Shown piece by piece: positions 15,690 through 23,392 of a stretch of 24,899 bases of DNA. Position numbers and translations under genes: made by a program. Location of the stretch: the NCBI GenBank assembly GCA_900540705.1, contig UQGR01000029.1:1-24899 (forward strand). Reading direction: 5' to 3'. The notes beneath the pieces are model-generated. The model did not search any database and was not told the origin of the DNA. It saw only the letters and a list, made by a program, of their open reading frames with translations. This DNA is from an uncultured Mollicutes bacterium. Lineage in GTDB: Bacteria; Bacillota_I; Bacilli_A; Acholeplasmatales; Anaeroplasmataceae. The first letter of the stretch is position 1. Each line of letters begins with the position of its first letter.

Positions 15690-17078
15690 ATGAAAAAAGT
15701 TAAGATTAAACAATTTTTTAAATCAATCCCGAATAAGGTAAAGACTTTCCCAAAAAGATTTTCTGCAAAATTTAGGGGAGCAAAAGAGATTCTAACGCAA
15801 GGAAACGGAAAAGTTTCTGCATCTATGGTTGTCATGGGATTGGGGCAACTTTTGTATAAGCAGTGGGCAAAAGGGTTAATGTTCTTGTTTATCCAGGTCA
15901 TGTTTATTGTCTATATGGTTTTAATGGGAGCTACCGATTTATTTGGTTTTTTCACCTTAGGATCTCACGAGAGTAATGCATGGTATGGAATTGAAGGAGA
16001 TAACTCGGTAGTTATGCTCATCATGGGTATCTTATCCATCCTAATCATTATTTTATATATTGTAATTTATATAGCCAACATTAAGGATGTTTACCGAACC
16101 CAGTGTGCAGTGGATACTCAGAAGAAGCCAGCCACCTTTAGACAGGAGCTCGGAGCTTTATTTGATAAATCCTTCTATAAAACGGCATTGGCTTTACCAG
16201 TTGTTGGAGTCTGTGTATTTAGTATATTGCCTATCATATTTATGATTTTGATAGCCTTTACGAATTATGGTGGTGATATTGTGCCACCAGCCTTGGTGGA
16301 TTGGGTGAATTTAGAGAATTTCCGCAAGATCCTATCGTTAGGCCAATTTGCACCTACCTTCTTTAAGATATTTGGCTGGAATATGCTTTGGGCAGTTCTA
16401 GCAACCGCGATAAATTATTTTGCGGGCTTAGGCCTTGCACTATTGTTGAATAGAAAATGTGTAAAGGGCAAAGCTATTTGGCGAGCATTTCCCATTTTAG
16501 CCTATGCTATCCCAGGCTTCATTACTCTTTTAGGCTTTAAATTTATGTTTTCCTATGGAGGACCAATCAACTATTATTTAACGCAGGGTGGCGGAGAAGC
16601 AGTTGGATTTTTAGGACTGGACGCAAAGTGGACAGCGAGATTTATAGGCCTTGCTGTAAATGCTTGGATAAGTATTCCTTCTACGATGCTGTTAGCTACT
16701 GGTATTCTATCTAATGTGAATACAGATTTGTATGAGGCAGCTAGAGTAGATGGCGCTAGTGCTTGGAAGCAGTTTATAAAGATTACCTTACCTTACGTTC
16801 TATTTGCTACAACACCAGTTTTGATATCCCAGTTTATTGGAAACTTTAACAATTTTGGTATATTCTATTTCCTTAGAGGCGGACTCTATGTAGATGGTTA
16901 TTTCCTTGCTAGTGATACCGACCTTTTGATCAATTGGCTATATAATATGTCAATTGACAACAACTATTATTCAATAGGTGCAGCAATAAGCCTTGTAATC
17001 TTCCTGATTACATCTGCAATTTCGCTTACGGTTTATGTGTTGTCTCCATCTTATAAGCAGGAGGAAACGTTCCGATGA
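15690..17078 (+). CDS. MalF-type ABC transporter permease, long form
   Basis: A 462-residue permease. The first 170 residues hold a basic N-terminus and additional transmembrane segments (about 44-80 and 106-130), as in long MalF/MdxF proteins of Firmicutes. The conserved core starts at about 160, with FYKTALALPVVGVCVFSILP. The ATPase-docking loop is YEAARVDGASAWKQFIKITL at 348-367. The gene ends with TGA inside the ATGA overlap with the MalG-type gene (17075-17078), so the two are translationally coupled. GGGGG-type ribosome site upstream. Partner of the 17075-17932 product and of the ATPase at 17948. Confidence 0.92.
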   Translation: MKKVKIKQFFKSIPNKVKTFPKRFSAKFRGAKEILTQGNGKVSASMVVMGLGQLLYKQWAKGLMFLFIQVMFIVYMVLMGATDLFGFFTLGSHESNAWYGIEGDNSVVMLIMGILSILIIILYIVIYIANIKDVYRTQCAVDTQKKPATFRQELGALFDKSFYKTALALPVVGVCVFSILPIIFMILIAFTNYGGDIVPPALVDWVNLENFRKILSLGQFAPTFFKIFGWNMLWAVLATAINYFAGLGLALLLNRKCVKGKAIWRAFPILAYAIPGFITLLGFKFMFSYGGPINYYLTQGGGEAVGFLGLDAKWTARFIGLAVNAWISIPSTMLLATGILSNVNTDLYEAARVDGASAWKQFIKITLPYVLFATTPVLISQFIGNFNNFGIFYFLRGGLYVDGYFLASDTDLLINWLYNMSIDNNYYSIGAAISLVIFLITSAISLTVYVLSPSYKQEETFR

Positions 17079-17932
17079 ATCAAGCAAAAATTAAAGTTTT
17101 CCAAGCTAAATCTAAAAAGACTTTGGGAGTACTCATAACATATTGTATTTTAATTATAGTAGCTTTTATTTTTCTATTTCCATGTTTATGGTTAATTCTA
17201 GCATCCTTTTCTAAATCTGGATCCATTTACTCCTTTGATGGCTTTTTTCCACGAGAGTATGGATTTGATGCTTTCCGTTCATTATTTACAGATACCGTAA
17301 TGTACAATTATCCAAAGTGGTTCTTTAATACATTATTCATCTCTGTAATGAGCTGTATTTTTGGAACAATTCTTACGATACTTACCGCATATTGTATGTC
17401 TAGATTTCGTTTTAAATCTAGAAAGGCCTTAATGAAAACGACGCTCGTTTTAGGTATGTTTCCATCCTTCATGGGAACCATTGCGGTATACTTGATGATG
17501 ACACAATTTAACTTAATCAATCAGCATTGGGGACTCATTCTCATCTATTCTGCACAAGCGCCTATGGGCTATATGGTTCAGAAGGGATTCTTTGATACCA
17601 TTCCTTATTCCATAGATGAGGCTGCAAGAATTGATGGAGCATCCAACTTTACTGTATTTGTGAAATTTATTCTACCTATGGCAAAGCCTATGCTAGTATA
17701 TACGGCTCTTACAGCCTTTACCTGGCCATGGTCTGATTTCATTTTACCAAAAATGCTATTAGTAGATAAGGATTTATACACGGTTGCGGTAGGTCTAATG
17801 TCTCTTGGTGAAACAGAGTTTTCTAGATTTGCAGCAGGTTCAATTTTTATAGCGATACCAATCATTGTGTTATATTTCTGTCTAGTTAAATATATGATAA
17901 ACGGAATGGCTGCTGGAGCAGTTAAGGAATAA
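17075..17932 (+). CDS. MalG-type ABC transporter permease
   Basis: A 285-residue permease with about six transmembrane segments, the first at about residues 18-42. The ATPase-docking loop is DEAARIDGASNFTVFVKFIL from about 181 to 200, a textbook EAA motif. It ends NGMAAGAVKE, the tail found in MalG/MdxG proteins. The ATG overlaps the MalF stop by four bases. The next gene, for the ATPase, starts 16 bases downstream. It forms the heterodimeric channel with the MalF-type protein; the substrate is inferred to be maltodextrin or cyclodextrin from the flanking GH13 genes. Confidence 0.93.
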   Translation: MNQAKIKVFQAKSKKTLGVLITYCILIIVAFIFLFPCLWLILASFSKSGSIYSFDGFFPREYGFDAFRSLFTDTVMYNYPKWFFNTLFISVMSCIFGTILTILTAYCMSRFRFKSRKALMKTTLVLGMFPSFMGTIAVYLMMTQFNLINQHWGLILIYSAQAPMGYMVQKGFFDTIPYSIDEAARIDGASNFTVFVKFILPMAKPMLVYTALTAFTWPWSDFILPKMLLVDKDLYTVAVGLMSLGETEFSRFAAGSIFIAIPIIVLYFCLVKYMINGMAAGAVKE

Positions 17933-17947
17933 GAGGGGGAATCAAAA

Positions 17948-19924
17948 ATGGCAAATTTAAGTTTAAAACATATTTATAAAGTATATCCGAATGGTGCCAA
18001 AGCGGTAAATGATTTTAATATGCAAATTTCTGATAAGGAATTTATCGTTTTTGTAGGTCCTTCTGGATGTGGAAAATCAACAACATTGCGAATGATAGCT
18101 GGTTTGGAGGAGATTACAGCTGGAGAATTAAAGATTGGGGATATGGTAGTAAATGGGATGGAGCCTAAGGATAGAGACATCGCTATGGTATTCCAAAACT
18201 ATGCACTTTATCCACATATGACAATCTTTGAAAATCTCGCCTTTGGATTACGGATGCGTAAAATTCCAGATATTAAACGGGATAAGGAAGGAAATCCTAT
18301 TTTAGATAAGAATGGGAAGGAAATTCCAATTAAACGGCACTACAATAAGAAAGAATTAACTGCAAAGGTAAATGAGGCTGCTGAAATTCTTGAGATATCT
18401 GATTATCTAAAGAGAAAACCTAAGGAGATGTCTGGAGGTCAACGTCAAAGAGTTGCGCTAGGTAGAGCTATCGTTAGAAAACCAAAGGTTATGCTACTTG
18501 ACGAACCACTATCCAATCTAGATGCCAAGTTACGTACACAGATGCGTAGTGAAATTGTTAAGCTCCATAAAAAACTTCAAACCACCTTTATTTATGTAAC
18601 TCATGATCAGGTTGAGGCCATGACAATGGGAACAAGAATTGTGGTAATGAAGGATGGCTTCGTTAAGCAAATTGATACACCTAAAAATTTATATAAATAT
18701 CCTGCAAATAAGTTTGTGGCTGGATTTATTGGAACGCCACAGATGAACTTCTTTGAGGGAACTTTAAAGAAGACCAAGGATAAAGTAAATATTAAATTTA
18801 TGTATTCTGATGCTGAGGTTACCGTTCCATATTCTATGCTAATGAAGACTTTACCAGAATACCTTGATGGAACTAGAACGGTTTATATTGGCTTCCGTGC
18901 AGAAGCTATATCCTTAGATGAGGAAAAGGTAAAGACAAGTAAGACTAAAATTAAGGTTCGGATTTCTCATTCAGAGGAGCTAGGAACTGAAACCTTAGTA
19001 TATGGAGATATCAATATGGAGGGGGATGGATTTGCTGAGACAAGTACGCGCGTCATCATCAAATCTGCTGGCTTTAAGGAATATGAGCCAGATACTATCT
19101 GTGAAGCAGCTTTAGATATTCAAGGCATTCATTTATTTGATAAGAATACAGAAGAAAGTATTATGCCCCGAATTCCAAAATATAACAATCTGGATTGTAC
19201 AGTTAAAGGAAAAGAACTTACCTTCTTAGGTAATCCAATCACTCTTCCAGAAGCAATTGCTTGTGAACAAGGAAAAGGGGAACTAATTCTTCCAGTAACT
19301 GCTATTCACTTTAGTGGCGATATTAAAGCAGAGGTAGTGGATAATGAAAATATAAATGGTCAAATTCTAGTTTCTTTAGATTTGAACGGAAGCAGAATCT
19401 ATGCTTTATCCGATCAGCCTAGAGAAAAGGGAGAAGTAGGTATTGGACTTGATTTTAAGAAAATCATCGTAAAGGTGGGAGAAACTGAAATTCAACCAAT
19501 GCCAGATGTGAACGGTTTAGAGGGTACCTTTGTTATGGAAAAGGTATTAGAAACCGTGGTAAGGAAGAACAAAGAAAGGAGGGAAAGAGTAGCACACTAT
19601 TATTTACTAATTCAGGGTGTAAAGCTAGAGGCTCCAGCATCCGTCTATGAAATGATGTTTGCAGCAACTACAGGTAGAAAGGTCTATAATTCTGTTTTCA
19701 AATATGAATGGTCTCCATACGATTTTAAGATATCAGATACAGGAATAGCAGCAGAAGCGTTAGAAATGCTGGATTATGGAAAAGAAAAGTTTTTACGATG
19801 CAAAGTCGGAGAGACAATCCTGTTTGTCAAGACAGATATAGAATACCGAGGTAAAATTCATTTACTACCAGATGTAAGTAAAGTTAGTGTAATAGAAAGT
19901 GAAAGACAGATAAGAATTGTGTAG
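17948..19924 (+). CDS. MsmK/MalK-type ABC ATPase with a 250-residue C-terminal extension
   Basis: The 658-residue ATPase of the dextrin importer; typical MsmK/MalK proteins are about 365-380. Normal parts: Walker A GPSGCGKST 37-45, Q-loop Gln83, signature MSGGQ 161-165, Walker B VMLLDEP 181-187, His219 switch, and a TOBE domain ending near residue 400 (IQGIHLFDKNTEESI). Two oddities stand out. A charged insert of about 25 residues (roughly 107-132) sits between the Q-loop and the signature motif, in the helical domain that contacts permeases. Residues 405-658 are additional and beta-rich; the end (FLRCKVGETILFVKTDIEYR ... KIHLLPDVSKVSVIES) again looks TOBE-like, suggesting a duplicated regulatory region. 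Unlike the operon at 641-3811, this one carries its own ATPase. Confidence 0.93.
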   Translation: MANLSLKHIYKVYPNGAKAVNDFNMQISDKEFIVFVGPSGCGKSTTLRMIAGLEEITAGELKIGDMVVNGMEPKDRDIAMVFQNYALYPHMTIFENLAFGLRMRKIPDIKRDKEGNPILDKNGKEIPIKRHYNKKELTAKVNEAAEILEISDYLKRKPKEMSGGQRQRVALGRAIVRKPKVMLLDEPLSNLDAKLRTQMRSEIVKLHKKLQTTFIYVTHDQVEAMTMGTRIVVMKDGFVKQIDTPKNLYKYPANKFVAGFIGTPQMNFFEGTLKKTKDKVNIKFMYSDAEVTVPYSMLMKTLPEYLDGTRTVYIGFRAEAISLDEEKVKTSKTKIKVRISHSEELGTETLVYGDINMEGDGFAETSTRVIIKSAGFKEYEPDTICEAALDIQGIHLFDKNTEESIMPRIPKYNNLDCTVKGKELTFLGNPITLPEAIACEQGKGELILPVTAIHFSGDIKAEVVDNENINGQILVSLDLNGSRIYALSDQPREKGEVGIGLDFKKIIVKVGETEIQPMPDVNGLEGTFVMEKVLETVVRKNKERRERVAHYYLLIQGVKLEAPASVYEMMFAATTGRKVYNSVFKYEWSPYDFKISDTGIAAEALEMLDYGKEKFLRCKVGETILFVKTDIEYRGKIHLLPDVSKVSVIESERQIRIV

Positions 19925-19978
19925 CAAGTTTTGAAATAATAAATATCTATTTGTAAATTTTAAGAATGGGAGAAAAAA

Positions 19979-22150
19979 ATGAAGACAACAAATAAAATAT
20001 TTAAAAAGATTAATCTTATTTTTGTTATGGCTTTAACCTTTGCCATAGCATTGCCATCTCTGTTACCAGCACTAAATGCTTCAGCTTCCTCACAGGCAAT
20101 GAAGGATTCTGATGTATCCAATTCAGCAAGCTTTTCCACGGATACCATTTATCAAATCGTAACAGATAGATTCTTTGATGGTGACCCTAGTAATAATCCT
20201 ACAGGAGAAATTTTTGACAAAACAAATAACCGTAAATATCATGGTGGTGACTGGGCAGGTATTACCCAGAAAATCAACGATGGTTATTTGACAAATTTAG
20301 GAATAACCGCAATTTGGATTTCCTCTCCTGTTGAAAATATAACTACAATTGATCCTTCTAATAATAGTGCAGCATATCATGGCTATTGGGCAAAGGATTT
20401 CTATCGGACGAATTCCTTCTTTGGATCTGTTCAAGATTTTAAAACAATGATTGATACTGCTCATGCTGCAGATATTAAGGTTGTTATTGACTTTGCCCCT
20501 AACCACACATCAACAGCTGAATATGGAAGTATGGTTTTCCCTGAGGATGGAAGACTGTATAAGGATGGCCAGTTGATTGGTGGATTTAAAAATGATACTG
20601 CAGGTATCTTCAATCATGAAGAGTGGACGGATTTCTCTACTTGGGAAAATGGTATTTATCATAGTATGTATGGTCTAGCTGATTTAAATCAGATGAACGG
20701 AACAGTAGATAACTATTTAAAGGAGTCTATTAACGTTTGGCTAGATTATGGAGTTGATGGAATTCGTGTAGATGCAGTTAAGCATATGCCAATGGGCTGG
20801 CAGTCTAATTGGTTAAGCAGTATTTATTCTCATAAGCCTGTATTCGTATTTGGTGAGTGGTTTAATGGTGGTACTGGTAGTGATGCTGAAATGGATTGCT
20901 TCGCTAATGAAAGTGGTATGAGTTTACTAGATTTCCGTTTTGCAAATGCAGTAAGAAATACGCTAGGCAGTAAAACGATGTCTATGCAGGATTTCTATGA
21001 TGTTGTTGTTGCAACTGAAACAGGCTATAAAGAGATTAACGATCAGGTTACATTCATTGATAATCATGATATGTCTAGATTTATGACTTTAGCAAATAAC
21101 AATTCTAGCAGCGTTGATATGGCTTATGTAGTACAGATGACATCTAGTGGTATTCCTACCATTTATTATGGTTCAGAGCAGTATGCGACTGGCGCATCTG
21201 ATCCTGATAACAGAGGAGATATGCCTTCCTTTAATACAAATTCTAAGGCTTATAAAATCATTTCTAAATTAGCGCCAATGCGTAAGACAAATCCTGCTGC
21301 TGCATATGGTAAGACTGTAGAGCGTTGGGTAAATAGCGATGTCTTAGTTTATGAACGTACTTTTGGTAACAGTGTTGTTTACACAGCTGTGAACAGAAGC
21401 TCAACAACTGGCTATAATATTACTGGCGCTTTAACAGCATTACCTAATGGAACCTATAGTGATGTATTACAGGGTCTATGCGGTGGAGGAAACCTTACAG
21501 TTAGCAATGGTGCAATTGGTAGCTATTATTTAGGTGCTGGTCAGTCTGCTGTATGGCAGTATACTGCAACTAGTGAGGCTGGTCCAGAAATTGGAAATAT
21601 CGATCCATTGATGGGTATCGCTGGCAATACAGTTACAATTACTGGTTGCGGCTTTGGTTCTACCGCAGGTACTGTAAGCTTTGGTACTAAGGCTGCAACA
21701 GTTGTTTCTTGGTCTGATAGCTGCATTCAGGTTAAGGTTCCTACTATGGCTGCAGGATACTACAGCATTAAGGTAACTACAAAGACGGGAGCATCTGTTT
21801 CTAACTATGCTAAATTCAAAGTATTAACGGCAGAGCAAGTAGCAGTACGCTTCATTGTTAAGAATGCCTATACTGATTTTGGTCAAAATGTTTACATTGT
21901 AGGAAATTGCTTGGAGCTTGGAAATTGGGATACAGAAAAGGCTGTTGGTCCTTTCTTTAACGCAACTGGTTCTATAGCAACCTATCCAAACTGGTTCTTT
22001 GATGTTTCTGTTCCAGCAGGAACAAAGATTGAATTTAAGTTTATCAAGAAGGATGCTGCTGGCAATGTTGTATGGGAGGGTGGAACAAACCATACCTACA
22101 CTACCCCAACAGGAACTACTGGAGAGGTAAGCAATTATTTCTATAATTAA
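19979..22150 (+). CDS. cgt: Secreted cyclodextrin glucanotransferase (CGTase)
   Basis: A 723-residue exported enzyme that turns starch or maltodextrin into cyclodextrins by intramolecular transglycosylation. The signal peptide ends at about ALNASASSQA (31-40). The full A/B-C-D-E layout of CGTases is visible: GH13 barrel from DTIYQIVTDRFF (55-66), with DFAPNHTS 171-178, GIRVDAVKH 261-269 (nucleophile Asp265), FGEWF 291-295 (acid Glu293) and IDNHDMSRF 360-368 (Asp364); C domain about 435-530; IPT/TIG D domain about 537-616; CBM20 starch-binding E domain 620-723. The central aromatic that favours cyclisation is present as Tyr231 in YGLADLNQ, supporting CGTase over plain alpha-amylase. A GGGAGA ribosome site lies seven bases upstream. 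Last gene of the operon. Confidence 0.93.
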   Translation: MKTTNKIFKKINLIFVMALTFAIALPSLLPALNASASSQAMKDSDVSNSASFSTDTIYQIVTDRFFDGDPSNNPTGEIFDKTNNRKYHGGDWAGITQKINDGYLTNLGITAIWISSPVENITTIDPSNNSAAYHGYWAKDFYRTNSFFGSVQDFKTMIDTAHAADIKVVIDFAPNHTSTAEYGSMVFPEDGRLYKDGQLIGGFKNDTAGIFNHEEWTDFSTWENGIYHSMYGLADLNQMNGTVDNYLKESINVWLDYGVDGIRVDAVKHMPMGWQSNWLSSIYSHKPVFVFGEWFNGGTGSDAEMDCFANESGMSLLDFRFANAVRNTLGSKTMSMQDFYDVVVATETGYKEINDQVTFIDNHDMSRFMTLANNNSSSVDMAYVVQMTSSGIPTIYYGSEQYATGASDPDNRGDMPSFNTNSKAYKIISKLAPMRKTNPAAAYGKTVERWVNSDVLVYERTFGNSVVYTAVNRSSTTGYNITGALTALPNGTYSDVLQGLCGGGNLTVSNGAIGSYYLGAGQSAVWQYTATSEAGPEIGNIDPLMGIAGNTVTITGCGFGSTAGTVSFGTKAATVVSWSDSCIQVKVPTMAAGYYSIKVTTKTGASVSNYAKFKVLTAEQVAVRFIVKNAYTDFGQNVYIVGNCLELGNWDTEKAVGPFFNATGSIATYPNWFFDVSVPAGTKIEFKFIKKDAAGNVVWEGGTNHTYTTPTGTTGEVSNYFYN

Positions 22151-22159
22151 ATAATACCT

Positions 22160-22208
22160 CATTGAAATATCTTAATTTAAGTAAAAAGAGTTACTTAAAT
22201 CTTCAATG
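22160..22208 (+). repeat. Nested hairpin after the CGTase gene
   Basis: ATTTAAGTAA (22175-22184) and TTACTTAAAT (22191-22200) form a 10-base stem around AAAGAG. Outside it CATTGAA (22160-22166) can pair with TTCAATG (22202-22208). No T-run follows. It sits between the stop and the true terminator, so it may be a 3' mRNA stabilising structure or an operator-like palindrome. Confidence 0.6.
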
Positions 22209-22216
22209 AAAGATTA

Positions 22217-22276
22217 AAGCCACAGGATACAGGGATTTTTTCTTCCTCCTTCCACCTCTATCTGTGTGGCTTTTTT
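22217..22276 (+). terminator. Factor-independent terminator after the CGTase gene
   Basis: AAGCCACA (22217-22224) pairs with TGTGTGGCTT ahead of a six-T run (22271-22276); inner GATA/TATC and AGG/CCT pairs can lengthen the stem. The loop region is long and pyrimidine-rich. It closes the 12554-22150 operon. Confidence 0.8.
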
Positions 22277-22296
22277 CTATGCAAAAAGTTAGGTCA

Positions 22297-22325
22297 TTGT
22301 AAAATTATGGTTTTTCCTATATAAT
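22297..22325 (+). promoter_or_regulatory. Predicted promoter of the Nudix gene
   Basis: TTGTAA at 22297-22302, a 17-base spacer and TATAAT at 22320-22325, 28 bases before the ATG at 22354. Good spacing and box quality. Confidence 0.7.
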
Positions 22326-22353
22326 CTATGTAACGTGAAAGGAAGTAGAAGAA

Positions 22354-22911
22354 ATGAGTTTGTTTCAGGAAATTAAAGATTATCAGCCTAAGAATACTCA
22401 GGAGGCTTGTGATAAAGAAATTATGCTTCAATATATCAATGACCATCCAGATTACCTTCAAAGAGAAAATTTAATTGGTCATTTTACAGTTTCTATCTGG
22501 ACCGTCAATCCAAGCAGGACTAAGACCTTGATGGTGTATCATACCATTTATGATTCCTGGTCCTGGATTGGTGGACATGCAGATGGAGAAGAGGATTTAA
22601 AGGCAGTTGCTTTAAGAGAATTACAAGAAGAAACGGGAGTTAAAAATGCTAAGTTAGTCAGTCAAGATATCTTCAGTTTAGAGATTTTAACGGTCAATGG
22701 ACATGTAAGAAGAGGAGTTTATGTACCAAGCCATTTACATCTTAATGTTACCTATTTGGCGGAGGCAGATGAAGAGGAGACGCTCACCATAAATGCGTTA
22801 GAGAATAAGGGTGTGAAGTGGTGGTCCTTTGAGGAAGCCTTGAAGGTTCCTAACGAGCCATGGTTCATTGAGTGGGTCTATAAAAAACTGATAGATAGAA
22901 GCAAGATTTAA
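22354..22911 (+). CDS. Nudix hydrolase
   Basis: A 185-residue hydrolase of nucleoside-diphosphate-linked compounds. The Nudix box fits the consensus exactly: Gly74, five residues, Glu80, seven residues, then RELQEETGV at 88-96, with Glu92 and Glu93 as metal ligands. The domain starts around residue 42 with HFTVSIWTVNPSRTKTLMVY. The aromatic-rich strand before the box (YDSWSWIGGHADG) and the C-terminal NEPWFIEWVYKK resemble the group often annotated as general Nudix/ADP-ribose-type enzymes, but the substrate cannot be read off. The ribosome site AAAGGAAG is well placed. It has its own promoter after the CGTase terminator, so it is independent of the dextrin operon. Confidence 0.92.
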   Translation: MSLFQEIKDYQPKNTQEACDKEIMLQYINDHPDYLQRENLIGHFTVSIWTVNPSRTKTLMVYHTIYDSWSWIGGHADGEEDLKAVALRELQEETGVKNAKLVSQDIFSLEILTVNGHVRRGVYVPSHLHLNVTYLAEADEEETLTINALENKGVKWWSFEEALKVPNEPWFIEWVYKKLIDRSKI

Positions 22912-22967
22912 TAGGATTTTTTAAGAGGAAAATATTATTTTGAGAAAAAAATTAAGTGGAGGAAGCT

Positions 22968-23369
22968 ATGAAGTTAGACGGATTCGGATTATTTGTCAAA
23001 AATATGGCTACAATGGTACGCTTTTATAGAGACGTATTAGGTTTTGAAATTCAAGAAGGAGAAGATGCAGTCAATGTTTATTTAGTTAAAGATGGAACAT
23101 TGTTTATGCTTTATGAAAGAAAGAACTTTGAAAGTATGACGGGGCGCAAATATGAGTATATAAATGGATTAAACGGCCATTTTGAAATCGCGTTATATGT
23201 AGATACTTTTGAAGAAGTTGACAAGCGTTTTGCTGAGGTTGTTAGTAAAGGAGCAACGCCTGTACTTAAACCCACAACCGAGCCTTGGGGACAAAGAACT
23301 TGTTATATTTCCGACCCTGAAGGTAACTTGGTTGAAATCGGTTCATTCAATAAACCATTGCAAAGATAA
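22968..23369 (+). CDS. VOC-family (glyoxalase/bleomycin-resistance fold) protein
   Basis: A 133-residue single-domain protein of the vicinal-oxygen-chelate superfamily. The first beta-alpha unit reads GLFVKNMATMVRFYRDVLGF and the second ends TCYISDPEGNLVEIGSF, the standard C-terminal pattern. HFEIALYVD in the middle carries a His that could be a metal ligand. Function could be dioxygenase-like, lyase-like, or drug or metal binding; nothing in the sequence decides this. The start is ATG 22968, with GGAGGA at 22958-22963; the in-frame GTG at 22956 would include the ribosome site. It lies 56 bases after the Nudix gene, probably co-transcribed. No terminator was seen before the Rhs remnant. Confidence 0.9.
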   Translation: MKLDGFGLFVKNMATMVRFYRDVLGFEIQEGEDAVNVYLVKDGTLFMLYERKNFESMTGRKYEYINGLNGHFEIALYVDTFEEVDKRFAEVVSKGATPVLKPTTEPWGQRTCYISDPEGNLVEIGSFNKPLQR

Positions 23370-23392
23370 AAATTTAAGATATTGACCAATAA

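Noticed and set aside
12554..22150. Mycoplasma genetic code (TGA as Trp), considered because of the AT-richness and the insert in the ATPase
   Set aside because: TGA ends the GH13 gene and the MalF gene at sensible places, and Trp positions in conserved motifs use TGG.
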